A stretch of DNA of 64,000 nucleotides, from contig JANPJA010000124.1 of assembly GCA_031425275.1 (NCBI GenBank), forward strand, positions 1-64,000, written 5' to 3'. Of the stretch, positions 1-8,322 are shown piece after piece (position 1 is the stretch's first letter; every line of letters starts with the position of its first letter). The DNA comes from JAIVGV01 sp031425275 (GTDB lineage: Bacteria > Acidobacteriota > Blastocatellia > Pyrinomonadales > Pyrinomonadaceae). Below the pieces are notes generated by a model. It made no database searches. It had not been told where the DNA came from and was given only the letters and a program-made list of their open reading frames with translations. A program made the translations under genes and the position numbers.

Positions 1-2340
1 GCCGGAGACGGGCGGGGTGGCGACGAAGGTCGCGCCGCCGTCGTAGGAGTAAAAGAAGGTGACGGTGAGGCCCGTGGTGCCGAGGTTCGCGGCGGCCGAC
101 CCGACCTTGAAGTCGGTGTTGGTGGGCACGGGGTCGGTGAGCACGAGGTTGCGCGCCGCGATGCCGCCCTTGTTCGTGAAGATGATGAGGTAGGTGATGT
201 CCGCGCCCGGCAACTGCGGGGGCAGCGTCGGCGCGGGGTCGCAGGTCTGGCCGGGGAAGGTCTTGCACAGCTCGACGTTAGGCGGCGGGATGACCGTCAC
301 GTCCTCGCCCGCGCTCGACGCCGGGTCGTAGCTCGCCGTCGTCGTGCCCGTGTTCGTGGTGCGGCGCGGGTCGAGGTAGGTGAAGGCCGCGGGGTTCTGG
401 TAAGTCCCGCCCGCGACGCTCGCGGCGACGGCGACGGTAAAAGTGATCGCAACCTGCCCGCCGGCGGGAACACTGAAGAGGCTCCACGCGGGGACGGCGT
501 CGCCGGCCGTCGGGTTGGTCGTCGGAGAGCGCGTCGCGCCGCCGGCCAAGTTGACCGTGCCGGTCGAGGCGTAGGTGAAGCCGGCGGGGAGCGTGTCGGA
601 GACGGACGCGCCCGTGGCGGGCGAGCGGTTGGCTGCGGCCGAGACCGTGATCGTGTAGGCGGCGGTCGTGCCGGCGGAAGTGTTGTTGACGGTGGCGGTG
701 CTGGTCGTCTTCGTAACGGTGAGAGCGGGCACGCACTCCGCGCCGGAGTCCGCGCCGGGCATCTGCGACTGCGTGACCGAGAGGATGACGCCCGACGCGC
801 CGTCGGTCGAGTTGTAGCCGTCGGAGAGCGTGGTGGTGATGCCGTGCGCGCCGCCCGTGACGGAGGCCGCGGCCCCGCCCGTGTGCGCGACGAAGCCGCC
901 GCCGCCGCCGCCGCCCGGCCCGTGGCGGTCTGCGAGCGTCGTGCCGCCCACCCGCCATGCGTCGCCGCCGCGCCCGCCGCGCGCGTTGACGGTGAGGCCG
1001 GCGAGCGATCCCGCGGCCGTGACGACGACCGCGCCGCCCGCGCCGCCGCCGCCGCCGCCGTCGTTCGCCGTGTTGTTCAAGGCGTTGTTGCCGTTGGCGG
1101 TGAAAGTGCCGCCGCCGCTGACGGCGTTGGCGCGGACGAGGATGACGCCGCCGCCCGACGCGCCGCTCGAATCGACGTTGACCGAGTTGTTGCGCGAGCC
1201 GGCCCCGCCGCCGCCGCCCATCACGACGCGCGTCGCGGTGTTCGCCACGGCGACGCCGCCTATGCCGTTCGTCGCGGCGTTGGCGTTCCATGTGTTGCCG
1301 CCGCGACCGCCGTCGCCGCCGTTCGCGCCGCCGCCGCCGCCGGAGTTCTGCTGGTTGACGCCCGTGGCGTCGCTGTCTGTCCCGCCGCCGCCCGCGTTGC
1401 CCGGCGCGCCGCGCGCCGTCGAGCCGTTCGGGTAGCCCTCGGCCGTCGGGTTCAGTTCGTCGAGCAGTCCCGTCACGGGGTTGTAAACATAGCGCGGCGT
1501 GCCGAGGATGCCTTCGGCCTTCGAGCCGTGCGCGCCGTTGGTGGCGGTCGAGGGGGAGGACGAGAGGTATGCGTAGTCGTTGTTGGCCGGCGCGGGGTTG
1601 CCGCCGCCGGGGACGGCCCTGCCGCCGACGAGCGCGCGCCCGCCGCCGCCGCGGAAGCCGAGGCCGTTGACGTTGACCGTGCCGCCGCCGCTCACGGCGA
1701 GCGCGCCGGCCACGTCGAAGGCGACGACGCCGCCCGTCGAGCCGTTCCACTCGGGGGCGGTGATCGTGCCGGAGAGCGACACGCTCGAATACTGCGGCAC
1801 GCGGATGATTTGAAAGCGCCGCTGCCCCTGCGCGCCGCCGCCGGCAATCGTGTTCGGCGCGGCGAAGGTGTAGGCGTTGACGAGGCCGTTGCCCGCGCCC
1901 GCGCCGCGGACGGAGACCGCGCCGCCGCCCGCACTGTTGCTCGTCGCGACGACGTACTCGTAAGAGCCGGCCCCGCCGAGCGCGGTCAGGCCGCGGCCCG
2001 TGCCGTTGTTCGCGCCGTAGGCCGTGCCGTTCGTCGAGTTGAACGTGCCGTCCTGCGTCTGGATGACGAGCAGCAGATCGCCGGTCGAGATCGAGGTGGA
2101 CGCGCCGCCCGCGCGCATCGCGCCGAGCTGGACGGAGGTGGCGCCGGCCGAGACGCTGGCCGCGCCGGGGAAGTAGGTGTTGACGATGTTGCCGACGCCG
2201 GAGATCGTGACGGGGCCGTCGCGCCCGGCCAGCGCGCAGACTTGCGCGGAGACTTGCGCCGCCGCGAACGTGACGGCGACCGCCAGCGCGGCGACCGACC
2301 ACGCCAAACGCCGGATCAGTTTGAGCGCGACACGACTCAT
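1..2340 (-). CDS. Gly-rich secreted surface protein with DUF11 repeats, C-terminus beyond window
   Basis: Partial gene: 780 codons are open from the ATG at 2340 to the left edge with no stop. The N-terminus (MSRVALKLIRRLAWSVAALA) is a signal peptide, with cleavage likely near residue 33. A beta-rich segment follows (GDLLLVIQTQDG, about residues 85-95). Residues ~130-480 are dominated by Gly/Ala/Asn with GGGG runs and strand motifs such as GGGVILVRA. The last ~100 residues form a DUF11-type Ig-like domain (DITYLIIFTNKGG, LVLTDPVP). The start codon overlaps the stop of the upstream gene as ATGA, which fixes the start and implies translational coupling. An adhesive or structural surface role is inferred from composition only. 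The most open alternative minus-strand frame here is an Arg-rich shadow. Confidence 0.85.
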   Translation of the reverse strand, partial: MSRVALKLIRRLAWSVAALAVAVTFAAAQVSAQVCALAGRDGPVTISGVGNIVNTYFPGAASVSAGATSVQLGAMRAGGASTSISTGDLLLVIQTQDGTFNSTNGTAYGANNGTGRGLTALGGAGSYEYVVATSNSAGGGAVSVRGAGAGNGLVNAYTFAAPNTIAGGGAQGQRRFQIIRVPQYSSVSLSGTITAPEWNGSTGGVVAFDVAGALAVSGGGTVNVNGLGFRGGGGRALVGGRAVPGGGNPAPANNDYAYLSSSPSTATNGAHGSKAEGILGTPRYVYNPVTGLLDELNPTAEGYPNGSTARGAPGNAGGGGTDSDATGVNQQNSGGGGGANGGDGGRGGNTWNANAATNGIGGVAVANTATRVVMGGGGGAGSRNNSVNVDSSGASGGGVILVRANAVSGGGTFTANGNNALNNTANDGGGGGGAGGAVVVTAAGSLAGLTVNARGGRGGDAWRVGGTTLADRHGPGGGGGGGFVAHTGGAAASVTGGAHGITTTLSDGYNSTDGASGVILSVTQSQMPGADSGAECVPALTVTKTTSTATVNNTSAGTTAAYTITVSAAANRSPATGASVSDTLPAGFTYASTGTVNLAGGATRSPTTNPTAGDAVPAWSLFSVPAGGQVAITFTVAVAASVAGGTYQNPAAFTYLDPRRTTNTGTTTASYDPASSAGEDVTVIPPPNVELCKTFPGQTCDPAPTLPPQLPGADITYLIIFTNKGGIAARNLVLTDPVPTNTDFKVGSAAANLGTTGLTVTFFYSYDGGATFVATPPVSG

Positions 2341-5300
2341 TGTTTCTGCTCGGCGGGAGGCTTCGGCCCTGCGGCCTTGAGCTTCGGTGCGTCAGTCTTA
2401 TCTTCCGTCGTCTGCTGCCCGGCGGCGGGGGCGAGGCCGTCGGCGGAAGTGCCGAAGAGATCGAAGAGGCTGGAGAGCTTGGTCGAGATGGTGAAATACC
2501 AGCCGCGCGGCTGCGAGACGACGAGGCTGCCGGCGGGCTCGGCGGCGGCGGTGAAATTATAGCCGAAGCCGAGGCGGATGTCGGGCAGAATCCAGTAGCC
2601 GAGTTCCGTGCCGACCGAGGTGCGGCGCGTGCCCGAAGAGGGTTGCGCGAGGATGCGGCCTTCCGCCGCCACGTCGAAGGCGCGGCGCAGGCGGCGCTGG
2701 AGCCGGAGCTGCGAGATGTAGGTGAGGGCCGAGGTCGGGATCAGACCCTCGCGCCCGCTCGCGCCGAACTTGAGGGCGAAGCGGCCGAAGAGTTCGGTGT
2801 TGTCGGCGGGCTGCCAGAAGCCGTCGGCCGACAGGACGCGCGCGCTCTCGGTCATCCGCCCCTCGCCGGCCGCGCCCGCTTGCGCGAGCGAGCGGTGCGT
2901 GTAGCTGAACAGCACGGCGTGGCGGTCGGACTTGAGGGGGCGGATGGCGACGGCCGCCGTGCCGAGCAGCGAGTCGTTCGCGCGGCCGGCGAAGTTCGTG
3001 CGCGCCCACTGGAAGCGGGCCATCGTCGTGATGTTGTCGCCGACGCGGCCGGCCGCGCCGAACGAGACGATCTGGCCGAGGCCGCCCGTCTGGTCGCGCA
3101 GCTCGTAGCGCGCGTTGGTCTTCAAGTCCTTGCTCGCGAGCCACGTGAACCCGAACGCGCCCGCCGTGAAGCTCTGGCCCTCGCCGGCGACGTGGAAGCC
3201 GTGCTCGAAGCCGAGGTCGATGGCGAGGCGTTTGCTCAAGGGCAGGCGGTTTTGCAGGCCGATGACGGCGAAGCTGTCGGTGCCGTTGACGCCGTTCTCG
3301 ATCTGGTAGCGGCTGACGAGGTTCGTGTAGCGGCCGAGGCGCGTCTCGATGCCGACGGCCGTCTCGCGGCGCGAACCCGTCGAGGCGAAGCCGGTCTGCG
3401 CCGTGTCGCTGATGGGGACGATGGGGGCCGAGGCGAGCCGCTGCGTGAAGAAGAAGTTGGTCGCGTCGTTAAAGCGGTAGCGCGCGGCGAGCGTCGTCTG
3501 ATTGGGGAACGTCGGGTCGGCCTCGCCGATGTTTTGTTCGCGCTTGACCGACAGCTCCAGCTTCTCGGTCGGGCGGTACTGCGCGCCGACGGTGAGCAGT
3601 TGCGAGTTCGTCTCCTGCCCGCTCTTCGCGTCGGTCAGGTGCCGGTAGTCGTAGCCGGCGAAGGCTTGCAGCTTGTCGCCGAACGACTCTTGCCAGGAGA
3701 AGGAGAGCGTGTCGCGTGCGTTATCGACGTTGGCGGTGCGGTTGCGCTCGTTGGTGAAGCCGAAGCGGAGCGTGCGCGAGTGGCGCGGCTTGAGATCGAG
3801 CGTCGTGCCGAGGCGGCGCGAGCCGGGCGCGACCGTCGCGCCGAACGGGTTGAAGAAGCCTTCGTCGGCGCGCGCGTACTCGGCCCGCAGCTCGCCGGCC
3901 CAGAACTTGATCGGCTGTGTAAGCTCGAGGTGATACGCGCTGCCGCCCGCGTGCCGCTCGGCGGCGTTGCCGAAGAGGTTGCCGTTGGTCGCCACTTCGC
4001 CGCGCGAGTTGGCGTACTCGAAGCGGAGCGTGCCGCGGTTCCACAACTCCTTCTCGCCGTCGAGGCCCGCCAGCCGGTACGAGCCGAACTCGTTCTGCCG
4101 CTGATCGACGTAGGAGAGGCCGAGGCGGAGGCCGAGCGAGTTGACGCGCTTGGACGCGCGGCCGGTGTAGACGGCCGAGGCCGCGCCCGTCGTGCGGTGC
4201 TCGTAGGTGACGACGACCTGGACGAGGTTGAAGTCGTAGTCGAAGGCCGAGATCGAGCGGAGGAAGTAGAGCTGGCCCGTCAGCGGATCGAGGTTGTAGT
4301 CGAGCGAACGCTGCAAAGGCTCGCGCGACAGGATGCGCTCGGGGTTGCGGCGATCCCTGACTTCGAGCACGACCGACTCCGAGCCTTGCAGCACGTCGTA
4401 GTGCGAGAGACTGACGAGGCCGAGGCGCGAGGCCGGGAACACATCGCGCGCGAACGAGGTGTCGGGGCGCGCACCCGTCGCGGTGATGAAGTCGCCTTGC
4501 GAGTTCTCGTAGTGGAGCTTGACGCCGGTGAGCTTGCGCGCGTAGCCGGCGAGGCGCGACTCATTCATGTCGGCCTCGAAGTCGCCGAACATCGCGTAAG
4601 AACGGTCGCGGTCGATGCGCGCGTAGAGTTTGGAGTTGGACTCGACCTCGTCGAAGCGCGTCGAGGAGTCGCCGAAGACGGGATAGACGCGGTCGAGCGG
4701 GTCGAACTGGAACAAGCGGTCGCGGCCCATCGTGCGGTTGAGCGAGCGCTGCGAGTCGTAGGCGAGTGTGACGAGGTTCTTGCCGAACAGGGGGCCGCGG
4801 AAGAAGAACTCGATGTGGCTGCGGAAGGAGCCTTCGTCGCCGCGCAGCGCGTTCTCCGGCGCGGCCTTGCCGAACGACGCCTCGGCAAGCCCGACGAGGA
4901 TCGTGGGCCGCAGCTCCGCCGTGAAGCGGATGCGGCGCTTGGCCTCGACCTCGCCCTGCTTGGCTAACAACTCCGAGTGGCCGATGGCCCCGCCCGAGAC
5001 GAGCCGCGCCGCGGCCTCGCCGTCGCGCATCGCCAGCACGATTTGAGTCGGCTGGATCGACTCGCGCGACTCGATGGTCACGTCCGCGCCGCCCTGCGAG
5101 GTCCGAAAGCCCTCAGAGTTCAGCGGCCCTGCCGCGTCAGCTTGCGCGTGCTCGAAGTAGCCGCCCGCCGTCGTCAGTCCGACGAGTCCGTCGGCCGCCG
5201 GGCTGCCCCACTCGTCGAAGCCGCGCACGCGCACCGCGATTGAGTCGCGCCCGCCCGCCTGCAACTCGTCGCGCTCCGAGACGATTTCCAGACGCCGCAC

Positions 5301-8165
5301 GGGGCCGCGCCCCATCACGTTGAACTCGGCCGATTTGCCGGCCGCGCCGTCGGGGCCGTGGGTGGTGACGCGCACGCGGTTGCGGCCCGGCCGGAGGTTG
5401 AGGCCGACGAACTTGAGGGTGGAGAGGCGGTTGCGGTGATCGTCGCGCCGCTCGCCGAGATTCTGCTCGCCGACGCGCGCGCCGTTGACTTCGAGCGTCG
5501 CCCGCCAATCTTCCGCGACGCGGACGACGACTTCCAACGCCGGCCCCATCACGACTTCGTCCGACGCCGGGCTGACGACGATGAGGTCGCCGGGCGCGAC
5601 GGCCGTCAACGTCTCTTTCGACTCGACTTCGTAGGTGCCGGCCGCAAGCGGCTTGGCGTCGGAAGTCCGCTCGATCTTCGCGCCCGACAGTCTCTCATCG
5701 CGCGGATCGTGCGCGGTATTTTGTAGGGGCAGGGCTTGTCCCTGCCCGCCGCTCGCTTGTGTGGTCGCGGTGCGTGTAGCGGCAACACCGGCGGCTAATG
5801 AATCTTGATGAGCGGCTAACGGCCGCTCGCGGGCAGGGACAAGCCCCGCCCCTACAGGTTTATCCGCGTCAACACTTTTATCGGCGGCGGATTTATCGTC
5901 GCGCAGGGGCGAGAGGCGGCTCTCGTCGGGCGTGGCGGCGGCGTCGCCGAGCGCGAGCGGGAAGTTTTGGCGGAGCATCGTGCCGCCGCCGAGCGGGGTG
6001 CGCAGCAGTCGCGCCCAGCTCCGCCCCGAACGGTGGCCGCCGTCGGCGAGCGCGAACCCGCGCGGGACGGTGACGGGGTCGAGCGAGATGACGACCGAGC
6101 CGTCCTCGACCGACGGCAAATTGTAGAGTCCTTCCGTGTCGGTGACGACCGACTGGCCGTTGTCGATGTAGAGGCGCGCGCCCGCGACGCCGCGCTCGCC
6201 CGCGTCGAACTGGCCGTTGCCGTTGGCGTCGTAGAAGACGCGGCCGATGATGATCTGGCGCGTCGAGAAGATGCCGCGCCCGACGCGCACGGTGGCGCGC
6301 GCCGCCGGGGTCGTGACGCGCTCGCCGGAGGCGTAAACCGCCGTGGCGATGGCCGAGTTGACGGCGTCGCCTTCGGGCGCGTTCGCGCCGATGCGGACGC
6401 GGTAGGTGATGGTGGCGCGCGCGCCGGGGGCGAGCGCGGCCAGACGGAAGGTGAGCGTGTTGCCCGCGACTTCCGGCGTCGCGGCTCGCGGCGCGGCCGG
6501 GGCGATCTGGATGAGGCCGGAGCCTTCGGCGTAGTGGAACGACCGCGGCAGTTGGTCGGTGACGACCACGTCGCGCAGGGGCGACTGCGTCGTGTTGCCG
6601 ATCTCGACGCGGTAAGTCACCACGTCGCCGATCTCGGCGCGCTGCTGGTCGGCCGCCTTCTGGATGTCGAGCGACTGAAGCTCGAAGAGCGGGATGTTGA
6701 GGGCGACGCTCGCGAGGTTGTCGAGCGCGACTTCCCGTTCGGTGAGGGCGAAGCCGCCGGCCACGGCGACGGGCTGGTCGTCGAGGGCGCGCACGCGCGC
6801 CGCGTAGAGGTCGCCCGCGCCGACGGGGCGCACGGCGAACTCGATCACGCGGCGGCGATAGCCCGGCGCGGCGACCGAGATGTAATAGACGACGGGTGCG
6901 GTCGTCGTGCCGAGTTGTCCGGGCGCGAGGGCGAAGCCGAAGGTGCCGCCGCCGGCGGTCGTGAAAGGGTTGTCGTTGGCCGGGTTGGGCGTGAAGCCGA
7001 TGTTGGGGACGGTCGCGAGCGGCGAGTCGGAGGTCGGCGCGGTGAGGAGCGAGACGCGCGCGCCCGCGATGGTCGTCGCGCCGCCGCTGCGGCCCGCATA
7101 GACGACGCCGAAGGGGTTGATGATGGCGACGGCCGAAGAAGAGTTGGAGGTGTCCGTGTTATCGGAGCGCACCGACGCGACGTTGACCGCGCCCGTGCCC
7201 GGCTGGATGTCGCCCGTGACGCGCGCGCGGAAGTTGAGCACGACCACCTCGTCGGCGCGCACCTCCGCGAGCAACAGTTCGAGGCGGCGGGAGTTGTTCG
7301 CCGTGCGCCCCTCGTCCGTGTCGTCCGCGTCGGTGAGCGCGCGCTGGCCGAGTCGCATCGAGCCGGCGACGTATGCGAGGCCGGCGGGCAGGTCGTCGGT
7401 GAGGACGACGTTACGGGCGTTGACGGAGCCGCTGTTGCGGAAGGCGACGGAGTAGTCGAGCGTCTCGCCGGGGGCGGCCGTGGCGCGGGCCTGACCGTTG
7501 ACGAGCTTGAGCGGCGGGAGGGCGGGGTTCTGGGGGTCGGTCAGGCGGGCGCGCTCGCCGATCGTGTTGATGATCGTACCGTCGTCCGAGGCGAGGCCGT
7601 TGGCGGTGGTGGAGACGTTCGAGCGGGCGGTGAGGCCGATGACGAGCCGCGTGCCGGGGACGGCCGCGTTGACATCGACGGTCGCGAAGACATTGACACA
7701 AGCGCGGAGAGCGAGGCGGGGCGAGAGCGTCGTGTCGAGAGTGACGAGGGTGTCGGCGGGGGTGAGCGCGCCGTCGTCGTCGGCGTCGAAGTGGAGGGAG
7801 ACGAGCGCGGCGGGGGCCGATACTTCGGCGCGGGTGATGGTGTAGAGGTCGGGGACGTTGCCGGTGTTGCAGACGCGGAAGGTGCGCAGCGCGCGCTCGC
7901 CGGGGGCGACGGCGGCGGAGGATTGCGTCTCGTCGGGCGTGACGGTGACGGCCGAGATCGAGCGGACGGTGACGGTGACGGTCGGGGAGACCGTGCCGTA
8001 GGTGGTGCCCGTCTCGTCTTCGTAGGTGGACTCGGCGCGGTTGGAGATGACGGTGTCGCCGGGCACGGTCTGCTGCTGCCGCGCGAAGCCGTGCGTCGCG
8101 TCGATTAAGAGCGCGAGCGCGACGAGCGCGGCGAGGGCAAATTTTTTGGCGGCGACGATTAGCAT
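2337..8165 (-). CDS. Giant DUF11 / SdrD-B-like / outer-membrane beta-barrel protein
   Basis: The 1942-residue product starts with a signal peptide (residues 1-29). Two DUF11-type repeats follow, near residues 205-330 (LDYSVAFRNSGSVNARNVVL) and 485-610 (VTYRVEIGNTTQSPLRDVVV). An SdrD-B/carboxypeptidase-regulatory-like domain lies near 630-690 (GRVFYDANGNGQFDAGERGV). Residues ~771-814 are a low-complexity stretch encoded by a palindromic repeat element. Ig-like segments continue to ~1090, and residues ~1100-1942 alternate aromatic strands and charged turns like an outer-membrane barrel. It is probably surface-anchored and may display or export the Gly-rich partner, whose ATG overlaps this stop. 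No good ribosome binding site is visible before the ATG at 8165. Role inferred; domain types recognised from motifs. Confidence 0.85.
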   Translation of the reverse strand: MLIVAAKKFALAALVALALLIDATHGFARQQQTVPGDTVISNRAESTYEDETGTTYGTVSPTVTVTVRSISAVTVTPDETQSSAAVAPGERALRTFRVCNTGNVPDLYTITRAEVSAPAALVSLHFDADDDGALTPADTLVTLDTTLSPRLALRACVNVFATVDVNAAVPGTRLVIGLTARSNVSTTANGLASDDGTIINTIGERARLTDPQNPALPPLKLVNGQARATAAPGETLDYSVAFRNSGSVNARNVVLTDDLPAGLAYVAGSMRLGQRALTDADDTDEGRTANNSRRLELLLAEVRADEVVVLNFRARVTGDIQPGTGAVNVASVRSDNTDTSNSSSAVAIINPFGVVYAGRSGGATTIAGARVSLLTAPTSDSPLATVPNIGFTPNPANDNPFTTAGGGTFGFALAPGQLGTTTAPVVYYISVAAPGYRRRVIEFAVRPVGAGDLYAARVRALDDQPVAVAGGFALTEREVALDNLASVALNIPLFELQSLDIQKAADQQRAEIGDVVTYRVEIGNTTQSPLRDVVVTDQLPRSFHYAEGSGLIQIAPAAPRAATPEVAGNTLTFRLAALAPGARATITYRVRIGANAPEGDAVNSAIATAVYASGERVTTPAARATVRVGRGIFSTRQIIIGRVFYDANGNGQFDAGERGVAGARLYIDNGQSVVTDTEGLYNLPSVEDGSVVISLDPVTVPRGFALADGGHRSGRSWARLLRTPLGGGTMLRQNFPLALGDAAATPDESRLSPLRDDKSAADKSVDADKPVGAGLVPARERPLAAHQDSLAAGVAATRTATTQASGGQGQALPLQNTAHDPRDERLSGAKIERTSDAKPLAAGTYEVESKETLTAVAPGDLIVVSPASDEVVMGPALEVVVRVAEDWRATLEVNGARVGEQNLGERRDDHRNRLSTLKFVGLNLRPGRNRVRVTTHGPDGAAGKSAEFNVMGRGPVRRLEIVSERDELQAGGRDSIAVRVRGFDEWGSPAADGLVGLTTAGGYFEHAQADAAGPLNSEGFRTSQGGADVTIESRESIQPTQIVLAMRDGEAAARLVSGGAIGHSELLAKQGEVEAKRRIRFTAELRPTILVGLAEASFGKAAPENALRGDEGSFRSHIEFFFRGPLFGKNLVTLAYDSQRSLNRTMGRDRLFQFDPLDRVYPVFGDSSTRFDEVESNSKLYARIDRDRSYAMFGDFEADMNESRLAGYARKLTGVKLHYENSQGDFITATGARPDTSFARDVFPASRLGLVSLSHYDVLQGSESVVLEVRDRRNPERILSREPLQRSLDYNLDPLTGQLYFLRSISAFDYDFNLVQVVVTYEHRTTGAASAVYTGRASKRVNSLGLRLGLSYVDQRQNEFGSYRLAGLDGEKELWNRGTLRFEYANSRGEVATNGNLFGNAAERHAGGSAYHLELTQPIKFWAGELRAEYARADEGFFNPFGATVAPGSRRLGTTLDLKPRHSRTLRFGFTNERNRTANVDNARDTLSFSWQESFGDKLQAFAGYDYRHLTDAKSGQETNSQLLTVGAQYRPTEKLELSVKREQNIGEADPTFPNQTTLAARYRFNDATNFFFTQRLASAPIVPISDTAQTGFASTGSRRETAVGIETRLGRYTNLVSRYQIENGVNGTDSFAVIGLQNRLPLSKRLAIDLGFEHGFHVAGEGQSFTAGAFGFTWLASKDLKTNARYELRDQTGGLGQIVSFGAAGRVGDNITTMARFQWARTNFAGRANDSLLGTAAVAIRPLKSDRHAVLFSYTHRSLAQAGAAGEGRMTESARVLSADGFWQPADNTELFGRFALKFGASGREGLIPTSALTYISQLRLQRRLRRAFDVAAEGRILAQPSSGTRRTSVGTELGYWILPDIRLGFGYNFTAAAEPAGSLVVSQPRGWYFTISTKLSSLFDLFGTSADGLAPAAGQQTTEDKTDAPKLKAAGPKPPAEQKQ
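5723..5855. repeat. GTAGGGGCAGGGCTTGTC palindromic element inside a coding region
   Basis: 27-bp arms (5723-5749 and 5829-5855) are reverse complements at 26 of 27 positions, around a ~79-bp core. The same arms occur in an intergenic copy near 57.1 kb. Here the element is read through in frame, adding residues such as GAGLVPARERP and GGQGQALPLQN to the beta-barrel protein. Confidence 0.88.
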
Positions 8166-8225
8166 GAGAGGATGTGGGGTCGGGTTGTCGGCGGACGTGG
8201 TTCGCGTTTGAAGCGAGGAAAGCTA

Positions 8226-8280
8226 GGCGGCGGTTCGGGCGCGCGAGCGGGGCAAACGCTCGCGCGCCCGAACCGCCGCC
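8226..8280. repeat. Long perfect GC-rich hairpin with an adjacent third copy
   Basis: 24-bp arms (8226-8249 and 8257-8280) pair perfectly around GGGCAAA. A further direct copy of the core GCGGCGGTTCGGGCGCG follows at about 8300-8316. It lies in the 157-bp gap between two DUF11 genes. No T-tract follows, so it may be a repeat element or mRNA stabiliser more than a terminator. Confidence 0.85.
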
Positions 8281-8322
8281 ACGCCTCTCTAGCGAGGGCG
8301 CGGCGGTTCGGGCGCGTGACGT

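Noticed and set aside
278..2302. 674-codon minus-strand frame over the left-edge gene
   Set aside because: It is Arg/His-rich without a fold or signal peptide and is shifted relative to the true frame, which gives a signal peptide and DUF11 domain and starts at an ATGA overlap.
2340..4967. 875-codon plus-strand frame antisense to the beta-barrel gene
   Set aside because: Long only because antisense high-GC codons avoid stops; composition is Arg/Glu/Val/Ala with no ribosome site or motif.
5967..8108. 713-codon plus-strand frame antisense to the same gene
   Set aside because: Repetitive Arg/Asp/Val/Gly text that mirrors the DUF11 codons on the other strand; no recognisable protein.
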